64,000 nt of DNA from Candidatus Microbacterium phytovorans (GTDB lineage: Bacteria; Actinomycetota; Actinomycetes; Actinomycetales; Microbacteriaceae): NCBI GenBank assembly GCA_029202445.1, contig CP119321.1, positions 1,426,001 to 1,490,000 on the forward strand, in the 5' to 3' direction. Numbering within the stretch: the first letter of the stretch is position 1; the number at the start of each line of letters is the position of its first letter. Shown in pieces: positions 51,209 to 59,707 of the stretch. The notes beneath the pieces were generated by a model. That model worked only from the letters and a program-made list of their open reading frames with translations, was not told the origin of the DNA and searched no databases. The position numbers and the translations under genes are program-made.

Positions 51209-52023
51209 CCCTCCTCGAGTTCGACCACGTGACCAAGATCTACTCGGTGCGAGGAGCCGGTCAGCTCACCGCGCTCGACGACGTCACCTTCACTCTGCAG
51301 TCGGGGCAGACGATCGGCCTCGTCGGTCAGTCCGGCAGCGGAAAGTCGACGATCGCGAAGATCCTCACCCAGCTGGAGGTGCCCACGCGGGGCGAGGTCC
51401 GCCTCGACGGTGTCCCGATCGCGCGTCGCGGCAAAGGACTGCGGCGCTACCGGCAGCAGCTGCGCATGGTCTTCCAGGACCCGTTCGCCTCGCTCAACCC
51501 GTACCACTCCATCCGCCACCACATCGCGCGGCCGCTGCGCCTGGACGATGTCGTTCCCGCGGCCGAGACCGAGGCCGAGGTGCGGCGACTCCTCGAACGC
51601 GTGCGGCTGTCCCCGGATGCCGTCATCGATCGCCGTCCGCACGAGCTCTCCGGCGGTCAGCGTCAGCGCGTCGCCATCGCCCGCGCACTCGCGTCTCGTC
51701 CGAAGCTGCTCGTCGCCGACGAGCCCGTGTCGATGCTCGACGTATCGCTTCGCGTCGGCGTGCTGAACCTGCTCGCCGACCTGCAGCGCGAAGAGGGCCT
51801 CGGGGTGCTCTACATCACCCACGACCTGGCGACCGCCCGCCACTTCAGCGACGAGATCATCGTGCTGAACCAGGGGCGCATCGTCGAACAGGGACCGGCC
51901 GACGACGTGATCCTCCGCCCGAAGGACCCGTACACGCGCGAACTGCGCGCCGCGTCACCCGACCCCGAGAAGCACTTCGCGGCATCCGCCACCGGCGGCC
52001 AGACCTTGGGAGGAACCCTGTGA
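51205..52023 (+). CDS. ABC transporter ATPase, DppF/OppF type
   Basis: A 272-residue ATPase: Walker A GQSGSGKST, Q-loop RMVFQDPFASLNPYHSIRHH, signature LSGGQRQRVAIARAL, then Walker B LLVADEPVSMLD and switch THDLATAR. The Pro-Val-Ser-Met-Leu after DE is typical of OppF-like partners in actinobacterial sugar/peptide systems. It overlaps both neighbours by 4 nt (ATGA, then GTGA), so subunit synthesis is coupled. With DppD it powers the permease pair encoded next. Confidence 0.93.
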   Translation: MTLLEFDHVTKIYSVRGAGQLTALDDVTFTLQSGQTIGLVGQSGSGKSTIAKILTQLEVPTRGEVRLDGVPIARRGKGLRRYRQQLRMVFQDPFASLNPYHSIRHHIARPLRLDDVVPAAETEAEVRRLLERVRLSPDAVIDRRPHELSGGQRQRVAIARALASRPKLLVADEPVSMLDVSLRVGVLNLLADLQREEGLGVLYITHDLATARHFSDEIIVLNQGRIVEQGPADDVILRPKDPYTRELRAASPDPEKHFAASATGGQTLGGTL

Positions 52024-53114
52024 CCGCCGTCGAACCGCAGCTGCCCCGGGTCGAAGACTCCGCGACGACCGCGGATCCGCTCGAAGTGGGCACGACGGCC
52101 ACGACGGCCGTCAAGGGGCGTTCGCGCATTCCCTGGCGCTTCCTCGGCGGACGCGCGGCGTTCTACCTGTTCACGCTGTGGGCGGCGATGACGATCAACT
52201 TCTTCCTGCCGCGGCTGATGAAGGGCGACGCCGTCGACCAGTACCTCGCGCGCAACCGCAACGTGAGCCCGGAAGCGGCCGAAGCCCTGCGTGCGCTGCT
52301 CGGACTCGACACGGACAAGAGCCTCTTCCAGCAGTACATCGACTACTGGGCGCTGCTTCTGCGCGGTGACCTGGGCGTCTCGCTGCTGCACGGTCTCCGG
52401 CCGGTGACCGAGGTGATCGCCGGGGCGCTGCCGTGGACCATCGGTCTGGTCGGTTTCGCCACGATCATGTCGTTCCTCATCGGCACGGTCGGCGGCGCGA
52501 TCGTCGGCTGGCGTCGCGGCAGCCGCCTCGACGGACTCATCCCGCTGACGACGTTCCTCAGCACGATCCCCTACTTCTGGCTGGGCCTTCTCGCGATCGC
52601 GCTGTTCTCGGTCAACCTGAAGTGGTTCCCCATCGGCAAGGCTTACGGCGTCGGCGTGGTGCCGGAGTGGTCGCCCGAGTTCATCGGCGAGGTTATCCAC
52701 CACGGCACCCTGCCCGCGCTGACCATCATCATCGCCTCGCTCGGCGGCTGGATGCTGGGTATGCGCAACATGATGCTGACCGTCCTCGACGAGGACTACA
52801 TCACCGTCGCGCAGGCCAAGGGGATGCCGAACCGTCGCGTCCTGTGGCGCTACGCCGCCCGCAACGCCGTGCTCCCGCAGATCCAGAGCTTCGCGCTGTC
52901 GATCGGCTTCATCGTCGGCGGCACGATCGTCATGGAGATGGTCTTCAGCTATCCGGGGGTCGGCAAGCTGCTCCTGGACGCCACCAACGCGAAGGACTAC
53001 GCGCTCATGCAGGGCGTCTTCCTCGTCATCACGCTCTCGGTGCTCGTCGCGAACATCCTCGCCGACGTCGCCTACGCGTTCCTCGACCCGCGCACCCGCC
53101 AGACGGAGGCCTGA
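52020..53114 (+). CDS. ABC transporter permease, DppB/OppB type
   Basis: A 364-residue membrane protein starting at GTG. A 40-residue hydrophilic N-terminus leads to helix 1 (AFYLFTLWAAMTINFFLPRL), then the MKGDAVDQYLARN and YWALLLRGDLGVSLLHGLRPV parts of the extracytoplasmic domain, five further helices, the EAA loop YITVAQAKGMPNRRVLWRYAARNAVLPQ and the C-terminal FLDPRTRQTEA. All are standard for DppB-type subunits. The longer N-terminus with PRL instead of PGD at helix 1 resembles oligosaccharide-type relatives. Confidence 0.93.
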   Translation: MTAVEPQLPRVEDSATTADPLEVGTTATTAVKGRSRIPWRFLGGRAAFYLFTLWAAMTINFFLPRLMKGDAVDQYLARNRNVSPEAAEALRALLGLDTDKSLFQQYIDYWALLLRGDLGVSLLHGLRPVTEVIAGALPWTIGLVGFATIMSFLIGTVGGAIVGWRRGSRLDGLIPLTTFLSTIPYFWLGLLAIALFSVNLKWFPIGKAYGVGVVPEWSPEFIGEVIHHGTLPALTIIIASLGGWMLGMRNMMLTVLDEDYITVAQAKGMPNRRVLWRYAARNAVLPQIQSFALSIGFIVGGTIVMEMVFSYPGVGKLLLDATNAKDYALMQGVFLVITLSVLVANILADVAYAFLDPRTRQTEA

Positions 53115-53116
53115 TC

Positions 53117-54145
53117 ATGACCGCCACGACACGCACCGAGACGAGCCCGACCGTCCGCGGCCCCGCCACGACCGAGGTCACCTGGCGCGGCCGGCTCGGC
53201 AGCGCCTTCGCGATGTTCCGCAACCGCAAGTCGGTCACGGGGCTGCTCATCCTCGGCTTCTTCGTGCTCATCGCGATCTTCGCCGATGTCCTCGCGCCGT
53301 ACTCGCCGACGAAGGTCGACAGCACGGCGAGGTTCCAGCCGCCTTCGGCCGCACACTGGCTCGGTACGACCCACATCGGCGAAGACGTGCTCAGTCAGGT
53401 CATCCACGGCACGCGCGGCGTGCTCGTCGTCGGCTTCCTCGCGGCGATCATCGCCACCGTCATCGCGATCGTCGTGGGCGTCATCTCCGGCTACCTCACC
53501 GGATGGCGCAGCGAGAGCCTCTCGGCGCTCACCAACGTGTTCCTGGTGATCCCCGGCATCCCGCTCATCATCATCGTGGCGTCCACTTTCGAAGACCCCC
53601 CGCTCATCCTCATCGCGGCGGTCCTCGGCCTCGTCGGCTGGGCGTGGGGCGCCCGCGTGCTGCGCGCGCAGACGATGTCGCTGCGCAATCGCGACTTCAT
53701 CCAGGCGGCCCGCGCCAACGGCGAGCCGCTTCGCCGGATCATCGCCGTGGAGATGCTGCCGAACCTCATGGCGCTCATCGCCGCGAGCTTCGTCGGCACC
53801 GTCACCGCGGCGATCCTCGGCCTCACCACGTTGTCCTACATCGGCGTCATCCCCGTCGACACCTACAACTGGGGCACGATCCTCAACTGGGCCAGCGCCC
53901 AGGGCGCGTTCCGTCAGAACCAGTGGTGGTGGTACCTGCCTCCCGGGCTGTGCATCGCCGCGATCGGCGTCGCCCTGTCGCTGATCAACTTCGGCATCGA
54001 CGAGTACGTCAACCCGCGATTGCGATCAGCCGGCGAGCGTGCCCGGGCGATGAAGAAGAAGGGCCTCGACGTCAACGAGGCCGTGACCGCCGTGCGCACC
54101 ACCGAGCCGCACCTCCCCCCGACCCCCAAGGACCACACTCCATGA
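53117..54145 (+). CDS. ABC transporter permease, DppC/OppC type
   Basis: A 342-residue permease. The N-terminal cytoplasmic segment (MFRNRKSVTGLLILGFFVLI) leads into helix 1, the loop PSAAHWLGTTHIGEDVLSQVIHG is the DppC GTDxxGRDxxS equivalent, and the coupling loop is DFIQAARANGEPLRRIIAVEMLPN. It starts 2 bp after the preceding stop and its stop overlaps the GH3 gene start by 4 nt. A 40-residue basic/Pro C-terminal tail is longer than usual. Confidence 0.93.
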   Translation: MTATTRTETSPTVRGPATTEVTWRGRLGSAFAMFRNRKSVTGLLILGFFVLIAIFADVLAPYSPTKVDSTARFQPPSAAHWLGTTHIGEDVLSQVIHGTRGVLVVGFLAAIIATVIAIVVGVISGYLTGWRSESLSALTNVFLVIPGIPLIIIVASTFEDPPLILIAAVLGLVGWAWGARVLRAQTMSLRNRDFIQAARANGEPLRRIIAVEMLPNLMALIAASFVGTVTAAILGLTTLSYIGVIPVDTYNWGTILNWASAQGAFRQNQWWWYLPPGLCIAAIGVALSLINFGIDEYVNPRLRSAGERARAMKKKGLDVNEAVTAVRTTEPHLPPTPKDHTP

Positions 54146-56409
54146 CCACCGTCGACCTGACCACCGCCGCGTACCTCGACGCCCGCCTGTCCGTCGAGGA
54201 GCGGGTCGCCGACCTCCTGAGCCGCATGACCCTCCCCGAGAAGGTCGGGCAGATGCTGCAGCTCGACGCGCGCGAAGACCTCGACGAGATCGTCCACGGC
54301 CGCCACGCCGGCTCGATCCTGCACACCTCGCCCGAGAAGGTGCTGCGGGCCGCGGAGCTGACGGCGCAGACGCGCCTGCGCATTCCGCTGCTCGTCGCCG
54401 AGGACTGCATCCACGGGCACTCGTTCTGGGAGGGCGCGACGATCTTCCCCACCCAGCTGGGAATGGCCGCGACGTGGGACTCCGACCTCGTGGCGCAGGT
54501 CGCGCGCGCGACCGCCGCCGAAGTCGCCGCGACCGGCATCCATTGGACGTTCTCGCCCGTGCTGTGCATCGCGCGCGACCTGCGGTGGGGACGCGTCGAC
54601 GAGACCTTCGGCGAGGACCCCTACCTCATCGGCGAACTCGCCGCCGCGATGGTGCGCGGCTATCAGGGCGGAGGACTGGACGATCCGGATGCCATCCTCG
54701 CCACCGCCAAGCACTTCGCCGGCTACTCCGAGACGCAGGGCGGCCGCGACGCGAGCGAGGCCGACATCTCCCGCCGCAAGCTGCGGTCGTGGTTCCTGCC
54801 GCCGTTCGAGCGCGTGGCCCGTGAAGGATGCCGCACGTTCATGCTCGGCTACCAGACGACCGACGGGGTTCCGATCACGATCAACGACTGGCTGCTGAGC
54901 GACGTGCTGCGCGGCGAGTGGGGCTACACCGGCACCCTCATCACCGACTGGGACAACATCGGCCGCATGGTGTGGGAGCAGAAGGTGCAGCCCGACTACG
55001 CGCACGCCGCGGCGGCGGCCGTCAAGGCCGGCAACGACATGGTCATGACGACGCCGAAGTTCTTCGAGGGCGCTCTGGACGCCGTCGCGTCGGGCATGCT
55101 CGACGAGGCCGACATCGACCGTGCCGTCGCCCGCATCCTGACCCTGAAGTTCCGGTTCGGCCTGTTCGAGAACCCGCGCCTGCCCGACCCCGACCGGATC
55201 CGCGCCGTCATCGCCACCTCCGCGCACACCGACCTCAACCTCGAGGTCGCGCGGCGATCGCTCGTGCTGCTGCGCAACGACGGCACGCTGCCGATCGAGC
55301 AGCCGCCGTCCGACGCCGCGGTGGCCGCGAAGCGGATCGCGGTGGTCGGCCCGCTCGCCGACGACGCGCAGACGCAGTTGGGCGACTGGGCGGGCTCTTC
55401 CGGACAGGTCGACTGGATGCCCGAGGGTCACCCTCGCCACCAGATCACGACCGTGCTCGACGGCCTGCGCGACCTCGTCCCCGCGGAGTGGAGCGTCGCC
55501 TACACGCCGGGAGCCGGCATCCTCGACCTCTCCGACGACCCGGCCGGAGTGTTCCCCGACGGACAGCCGCGTCCGCCGATCGTGGTCCCCCGCGAGCCGG
55601 ATGCCGCGGAGATCGCCGAAGCCGTGGCACTGGCCGAAGCGTCCGACGTCGTCGTCGCCGTCGTCGGAGACCGCATCGAGCTCGTCGGCGAAGGCCGTTC
55701 GACCGCGACACTCGAACTCATCGGCGGTCAGCGGGACCTCCTCGAGGCCCTCGCGGCCACCGGGACGCCCCTGGTCGTGGTGCTGCTGGCATCCAAGCCG
55801 CTCATCCTGCCCGACGCGGTGCGCGACGCGTCGCTCGTGTGGGTCGCGAATCCGGGGATGCAGGGCGGTCGCGCGATCGCCGAGCTGCTCCTCGGCCGCA
55901 TCGAACCGCAGGGTCGCCTGCCGATCTCGTTCGCGCGTCACGCCGGCCAGCAGCCGACCTACTACAACCAGATCCGCGGCCAGCACGGCGACCGCTACGC
56001 CGACCTCACCCAGAGCCCCGCGCACGCGTTCGGCGAGGGACTGTCGTACACGACGGTCGGCTACGGCGATGCGGAGATCCTGACGCCGGTCGTCTCGGCG
56101 GACGAGACCGTGCGCGCACGCGTGACGTTGCGCAACACGGGACGTCGCCCCGCACACGAGGTCGTGCAGGTGTACGTGCGCGACAGCGTGACCTCGGTGA
56201 GCTGGGCGGACAAGGAGCTCAAGGCGCACCGACACGTCGACATCGCCCCGGGAGAGACGGCGGTCGTCGAGGTGGAGGTCGCCGCCGCGGACTGCACGAT
56301 CGTCGACGCATCCGGTCATCGCATCGTCGAGCCGGGCGCCTTCGAACTCCTCATCGGGCCGTCTTCGCGCGACGAGGTGCTCCACCCGGTGCGGTTCGAG
56401 ATCCGCTGA
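54142..56409 (+). CDS. GH3 beta-glucosidase-type glycoside hydrolase
   Basis: A 755-residue intracellular enzyme with no signal peptide. Domain 1 is the GH3 barrel: LTLPEKVGQMLQLD near residue 28, FSPVLCIARDLRWGRVDETF, GEDPYLIGELAAAMVRGYQG, AKHFAGYSETQGGRD (substrate Lys-His), and the nucleophile Asp about D269 in LITDWDNIGRM. The (alpha/beta)6 domain (GDRIELVGEGRSTATLELIG) and the C-terminal fibronectin-III-like domain (LRNTGRRPAHEVVQVYVRDS) follow in order. It should release glucose or xylose from imported beta-linked oligosaccharides. As the last gene of the ABC operon it defines the likely substrate class. It is followed by a repeat array. Confidence 0.93.
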   Translation: MTTVDLTTAAYLDARLSVEERVADLLSRMTLPEKVGQMLQLDAREDLDEIVHGRHAGSILHTSPEKVLRAAELTAQTRLRIPLLVAEDCIHGHSFWEGATIFPTQLGMAATWDSDLVAQVARATAAEVAATGIHWTFSPVLCIARDLRWGRVDETFGEDPYLIGELAAAMVRGYQGGGLDDPDAILATAKHFAGYSETQGGRDASEADISRRKLRSWFLPPFERVAREGCRTFMLGYQTTDGVPITINDWLLSDVLRGEWGYTGTLITDWDNIGRMVWEQKVQPDYAHAAAAAVKAGNDMVMTTPKFFEGALDAVASGMLDEADIDRAVARILTLKFRFGLFENPRLPDPDRIRAVIATSAHTDLNLEVARRSLVLLRNDGTLPIEQPPSDAAVAAKRIAVVGPLADDAQTQLGDWAGSSGQVDWMPEGHPRHQITTVLDGLRDLVPAEWSVAYTPGAGILDLSDDPAGVFPDGQPRPPIVVPREPDAAEIAEAVALAEASDVVVAVVGDRIELVGEGRSTATLELIGGQRDLLEALAATGTPLVVVLLASKPLILPDAVRDASLVWVANPGMQGGRAIAELLLGRIEPQGRLPISFARHAGQQPTYYNQIRGQHGDRYADLTQSPAHAFGEGLSYTTVGYGDAEILTPVVSADETVRARVTLRNTGRRPAHEVVQVYVRDSVTSVSWADKELKAHRHVDIAPGETAVVEVEVAAADCTIVDASGHRIVEPGAFELLIGPSSRDEVLHPVRFEIR

Positions 56410-56426
56410 CGGCGCGGGGCGACCCG

Positions 56427-56646
56427 ACGTTTCGTCTCGGTCGCTCCGCATCCTCGCTCAACGACCGGATGCGCTCACCCCCCGGTCGTTGAGCGGCGCA
56501 CCCCCGGTCGTCGAGCGGCACACCCCCGGTCGTTGAGCGAGCGCAGCCCCGGTCGTTGAGCGAGCGCAGCGAGACGAAACGCCCACCCACCCCCGGCCGT
56601 TGAGCGGCGCACCCCCGGTCGTTGAGCAAGCGCAGCGAGACGAAAC
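56427..56646. repeat. Intergenic repeat array, family 2 (second locus)
   Basis: The inverse half CGTTTCGTCTCGGTCGCTCC at about 56429 and GCTCAACGACCGG are followed by seven short or full GGTCGTTGAGCG copies, the last ending GCAGCGAGACGAAACG. Some copies are truncated to GGTCGTTGAGCGGCGCACCC. Same family as the array at 47.4-47.8 kb, here between convergent GH3 and DUF3027 genes. The rest of this 244-bp gap has no gene. Confidence 0.86.
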
Positions 56647-56653
56647 GCCGACG

Positions 56654-57199
56654 TCAGTCCTCGTCGTCGTCCTCGTCGAGGTCGTCGGCGGACTCGTCGA
56701 GTTCGTCGATGTCGACGCCGTCCACGTCACCCGAGTGGAGGATCGGCGACCCGTCGGAGTCGAAGTCCGCCGCGTCGAGATCGTCTTCGTCGTCGTCTTC
56801 TTCGTCGTCGAGGTCGTCCTCGTCGAGGTCGCCGTCCGCATCGACCGCAGCATCGCCTTGCGCTTCGGCCAGCGCGGCCTGCGCGGCCTGGTACTCGGCG
56901 AGCCGTTCGGCCCACGGCACCCACTCGGGCGCGAGCAGCGCGCCGTCGCCGGGCATGAGCTCGACCTCGAGCACGGTCGGCTCGGCATCGTCGACGACGG
57001 CGACACTGACCGTCCAGAACCAGTTCGGGTACCCCGAGAGCCGGTTCGCGAACCGCAGTGAGACGACGCCGCCGTCTTCGAGTGTGTAGCCGGCGGGCTC
57101 GCCGATGGATGCCTCGGGGGTCACCTCGAGGAGCGCGGCACGCGCGAGATCGTGGGCGGCCAGCAGCCGCTCGTCGACCGGATCAGGCGTCGAGGTCAT
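56654..57199 (-). CDS. DUF3027 family protein with acidic tail
   Basis: A 181-residue protein. The N-terminal ~110 residues match DUF3027 (LAAHDLARAALLEVTPEASI, VVSLRFANRLSGYPNWFWTV, LELMPGDGALLAPEWVPWA-type region). From about 115 on it is dominated by Asp and Glu (DEDDLDDEEDDDEDDLDAAD and similar), so the tail is disordered and highly acidic. DUF3027 proteins are frequently encoded next to a cold-shock protein in Actinobacteria, as here (17-bp overlap), which suggests a link to RNA or DNA handling, but no activity is known. The acidic tail might mimic nucleic acid. Confidence 0.88.
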   Translation of the reverse strand: MTSTPDPVDERLLAAHDLARAALLEVTPEASIGEPAGYTLEDGGVVSLRFANRLSGYPNWFWTVSVAVVDDAEPTVLEVELMPGDGALLAPEWVPWAERLAEYQAAQAALAEAQGDAAVDADGDLDEDDLDDEEDDDEDDLDAADFDSDGSPILHSGDVDGVDIDELDESADDLDEDDDED

Positions 57200-57566
57200 C
57201 AGCGACCTTGCGCAGGATCGCGGCGACCTTCTTGCCGTGGGAGCCGCTGGGGTAGCGACCGTGGCGCAGGTCGCCGCCGATCGTGTCGAGCACCTTCACG
57301 AGGTCTTCGATCACGACGGCCATGTCGTCCGCCTTCATGCGGTTCCGCTTGGAAAGGCTCACGGGCGCGTCGAGCACGCGGACGGCGAGGGCCTGGAGCC
57401 CCTTGCGTCCGTCGGCGACCCCGAAGTCCACGCGCGTACCGGCCTTGAGCGACTCGGTACCGGCGGGAAGCGCCGTCGCGTGCAGGAAGACGTCCTGGCC
57501 GTCATCGGTGACGATGAAGCCGAACCCCTTCTCCTCGTCGTAGAACCTGACCTTGCCGGTGGGCAT
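57183..57566 (-). CDS. Cold-shock domain protein with C-terminal extension
   Basis: A 127-residue protein. Residues 1-66 are a CspA-type OB fold: MPTGKVRFYDEEKGFGFIVT then DGQDVFLHATALP, with RNP1-like KGFGFI and RNP2-like VFLHA. Residues 67-127 are an actinobacterial helical extension (SLSKRNRMKADDMAVVIEDL, GGDLRHGRYPSGSHGKKVAA, ILRKVADDLDA). It binds single-stranded RNA or DNA. It overlaps DUF3027 by 17 bp and is transcribed first, so both probably share one promoter. Confidence 0.92.
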   Translation of the reverse strand: MPTGKVRFYDEEKGFGFIVTDDGQDVFLHATALPAGTESLKAGTRVDFGVADGRKGLQALAVRVLDAPVSLSKRNRMKADDMAVVIEDLVKVLDTIGGDLRHGRYPSGSHGKKVAAILRKVADDLDA

Positions 57567-57689
57567 CTCAACCTCGCTGCGAACTGCTGGGCCCGGAACA
57601 CGACGCGCATGCCCGGGCAGGATGGAAGAGGGGCCACGAGGCCCCGTACCCAGCCTACGCCACGGCGCTCAACCGCTAGGCTGAGTCCG

Positions 57690-57956
57690 ATGAGCACGTC
57701 TCCCTCTCGCGACGACCTTCCCGTTCGCCGCATCGACCGCATTCTGGCGACCATGTCACTGTCGTTGCTGGGGCTGTCGTTGCTGTGCTTCGCCGCCATC
57801 ATCATCGGAACGTCGTCCGGAGCGAAGTTCGACGAGGGCCTGTGGCCCACGATCGGCGTGATCGTCTACATCGCTCCGATCCTCGCGTTCGCGATGCTGT
57901 TGAGCGTGGTCATCATGACGTTCGTCCGGAGGGCACGGGCCGGCAAGGGCCGCTGA
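57690..57956 (+). CDS. Small two-helix membrane protein (88 aa)
   Basis: An 88-residue protein: hydrophilic N-terminus (MSTSPSRDDLPVRRIDRILA), helix 1 TMSLSLLGLSLLCFAAIIIG, a short loop SSGAKFDEGLWPTI, helix 2 VIVYIAPILAFAMLLSVVIM and a basic tail RRARAGKGR. The stop lies one base before the GTG of the helicase-associated gene, so it is the first gene of that operon. The family is known as multidrug-ATPase-like small protein in some annotations, but I see no functional motif. Confidence 0.76.
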   Translation: MSTSPSRDDLPVRRIDRILATMSLSLLGLSLLCFAAIIIGTSSGAKFDEGLWPTIGVIVYIAPILAFAMLLSVVIMTFVRRARAGKGR

Positions 57957-57957
57957 C

Positions 57958-59682
57958 GTGGCCGCTCCCGACGCGCGGACGCTGGCGACCCACCTCGCCT
58001 CGCTCGACGATGCCGCACTGACGGAACTGCTGACCGTCCGCCGCATCCCGGCCACCGCCGCGTGGGACGACTTCTTCGACGCGGCGGACGCACTGCTCGA
58101 TCCCGTCTCCATCGCGCGCGGTGTGGCGGCGCTGCCCCGCGACGACGCGGCGGCGCTTCTCGACGCGGTGACCGCATCGGCCGCCGGACGCGAAGCGTCC
58201 GTTCCTGCGGGGCCCCGGCGTGAGGTGCTCACCCGACGCGCGCTGGTCGCCCCCGACGGCGTACCCTACGGAGCCGTCGTGGCCGGATGGGCCTCCCTCC
58301 CGACCGCCGACACGACACCCCCGGCGACACCAGCCGGTGAGGACGAGGCCCACGCCGCAGAGCGTGCCTTCGCCGCGGCCACCTCCCTGGCCGACATCCT
58401 GCACGCGGCACTCGCGACGCCCCTCTCTCGTATCGGGTCGGGCGCGCTGGGCGCCACGGAGCGCCGCCGACTGATCGAAGACGGTGCCGTCGACAGTCCC
58501 GACGCCGCCGACGACCTGGTCGAGATCGCCGCGACCGCAGGCCTCCTCAGCGACGTCGACCGCCACTGGATCGTGACGACGGACGGCGACCGATGGCTCG
58601 GCGAGCGCACGGTCACGCGCTGGCACCACGTCGCGCTCCGCCTTCGCGCCGCGCTGCCGACCGCCGTCGTGAGCGCCGATGGCTGGCTCGAGGTGTCCGA
58701 GTGGCGCAGCGCCTACCCCTTCGATCCCGCGTGGCCGGCGCGAGCCGACCGATGGCGAGCGCTCCTGCAGCGCTGGGCCGTGATAGGTCCCGACGGTCGG
58801 AGTGCGGCGTGGGCGGAGGGCGTCCGCGACGGCGCGGGCGGCGACGAGTCCGCGCTGCAGGCGCTCCTGCCCGCCGAGGTCGATCGCGTCTTCCTGCAGA
58901 ACGACCTGACCGCCATCGCCCCCGGACCTCTCGAACCCCAGCTCGACCGGCGCCTGCGGACCATGGCGCTGCGAGAGACGCGCGCCCAGGCGTCGACCTA
59001 CCGCTTCACCGCCGAGACCCTGAGTGCCGCGCTCACGACGGGCGAGACGGCGGATTCGGTGCGCCGCTTCCTCGCCGACCTCTCGCTCACGGGTGTCCCC
59101 CAGCCCCTGGAGTACGAGATCGATCGCAGCGCGCGGCGGCACGGGAGCATCCGTGTCGGGCCCGACTGGTCGGGTCGCACGCAGGTGACCGCGCTCGATC
59201 CGGCGATGCTCCCGGCGCTCGCCGTGGATCAGGCGCTCCGACCGCTCGGCCTCACACCCCACGGCGACGTCCTCCTCAGCCGCAGCAGCCCCGACACCGT
59301 CTTCTGGATGCTGGCCGACGCCCGCTACCCCGTGGTGGCCGTCGATGCCGACGGCGCCGTCCGCACGCTCGACCGTCGTCGCCTCGCTCCCACCCCGCCG
59401 GATGCCACGGCATCCCCCGATGCATACGCACCGCTGCGGGAGCGGCTGCGCGCCGCCCACGCCGCCGACGCCGACTCGGCGTGGCTCGGGCGCGAACTGG
59501 AGCAGGCGGTGCGTGCCCGAGCAGTGCTGACGATCGTCGTCCGCATGCCCGACGGCGGCGAGCGCGAGATCACGATGGAAGCGACGGGCCTCGGGGGCGG
59601 CCGTCTACGCGGCCGGGATCGCGTCGCGGATGTCGAACGCACGCTGCCCGTCTCGAGCATCGCCAGCGTGCGTCCCGCGTGA
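57958..59682 (+). CDS. Helicase-associated domain protein (XPB/Ssl2-like N-terminal type)
   Basis: A 574-residue protein starting at GTG 57958. It matches the actinobacterial 'helicase-associated' family always found before the bacterial XPB helicase: LASLDDAALTELLTVRR at the N-terminus, a Pro-rich linker, EVDRVFLQNDLTAIAPGPLE near 300 (a hallmark strand), PQPLEYEIDRSARRHGSIRV, and a C-terminal ITMEATGLGGGRLRGRDRVA segment resembling WYL-like/helicase_C_3 ends. There is no Walker A or DEAD box, so it is not a helicase itself; it probably acts as partner or DNA-binding adaptor of the adjacent helicase. The operon also includes the small membrane protein in front. Confidence 0.87.
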   Translation: MAAPDARTLATHLASLDDAALTELLTVRRIPATAAWDDFFDAADALLDPVSIARGVAALPRDDAAALLDAVTASAAGREASVPAGPRREVLTRRALVAPDGVPYGAVVAGWASLPTADTTPPATPAGEDEAHAAERAFAAATSLADILHAALATPLSRIGSGALGATERRRLIEDGAVDSPDAADDLVEIAATAGLLSDVDRHWIVTTDGDRWLGERTVTRWHHVALRLRAALPTAVVSADGWLEVSEWRSAYPFDPAWPARADRWRALLQRWAVIGPDGRSAAWAEGVRDGAGGDESALQALLPAEVDRVFLQNDLTAIAPGPLEPQLDRRLRTMALRETRAQASTYRFTAETLSAALTTGETADSVRRFLADLSLTGVPQPLEYEIDRSARRHGSIRVGPDWSGRTQVTALDPAMLPALAVDQALRPLGLTPHGDVLLSRSSPDTVFWMLADARYPVVAVDADGAVRTLDRRRLAPTPPDATASPDAYAPLRERLRAAHAADADSAWLGRELEQAVRARAVLTIVVRMPDGGEREITMEATGLGGGRLRGRDRVADVERTLPVSSIASVRPA

Positions 59683-59707
59683 CCTGCGGCCGGTAGACTG
59701 GCACGTT

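Noticed and set aside
53914-56451. 845-codon minus-strand frame opposite the GH3 gene
   Set aside because: No domain pattern; the opposite strand encodes a complete GH3 enzyme with all motifs.
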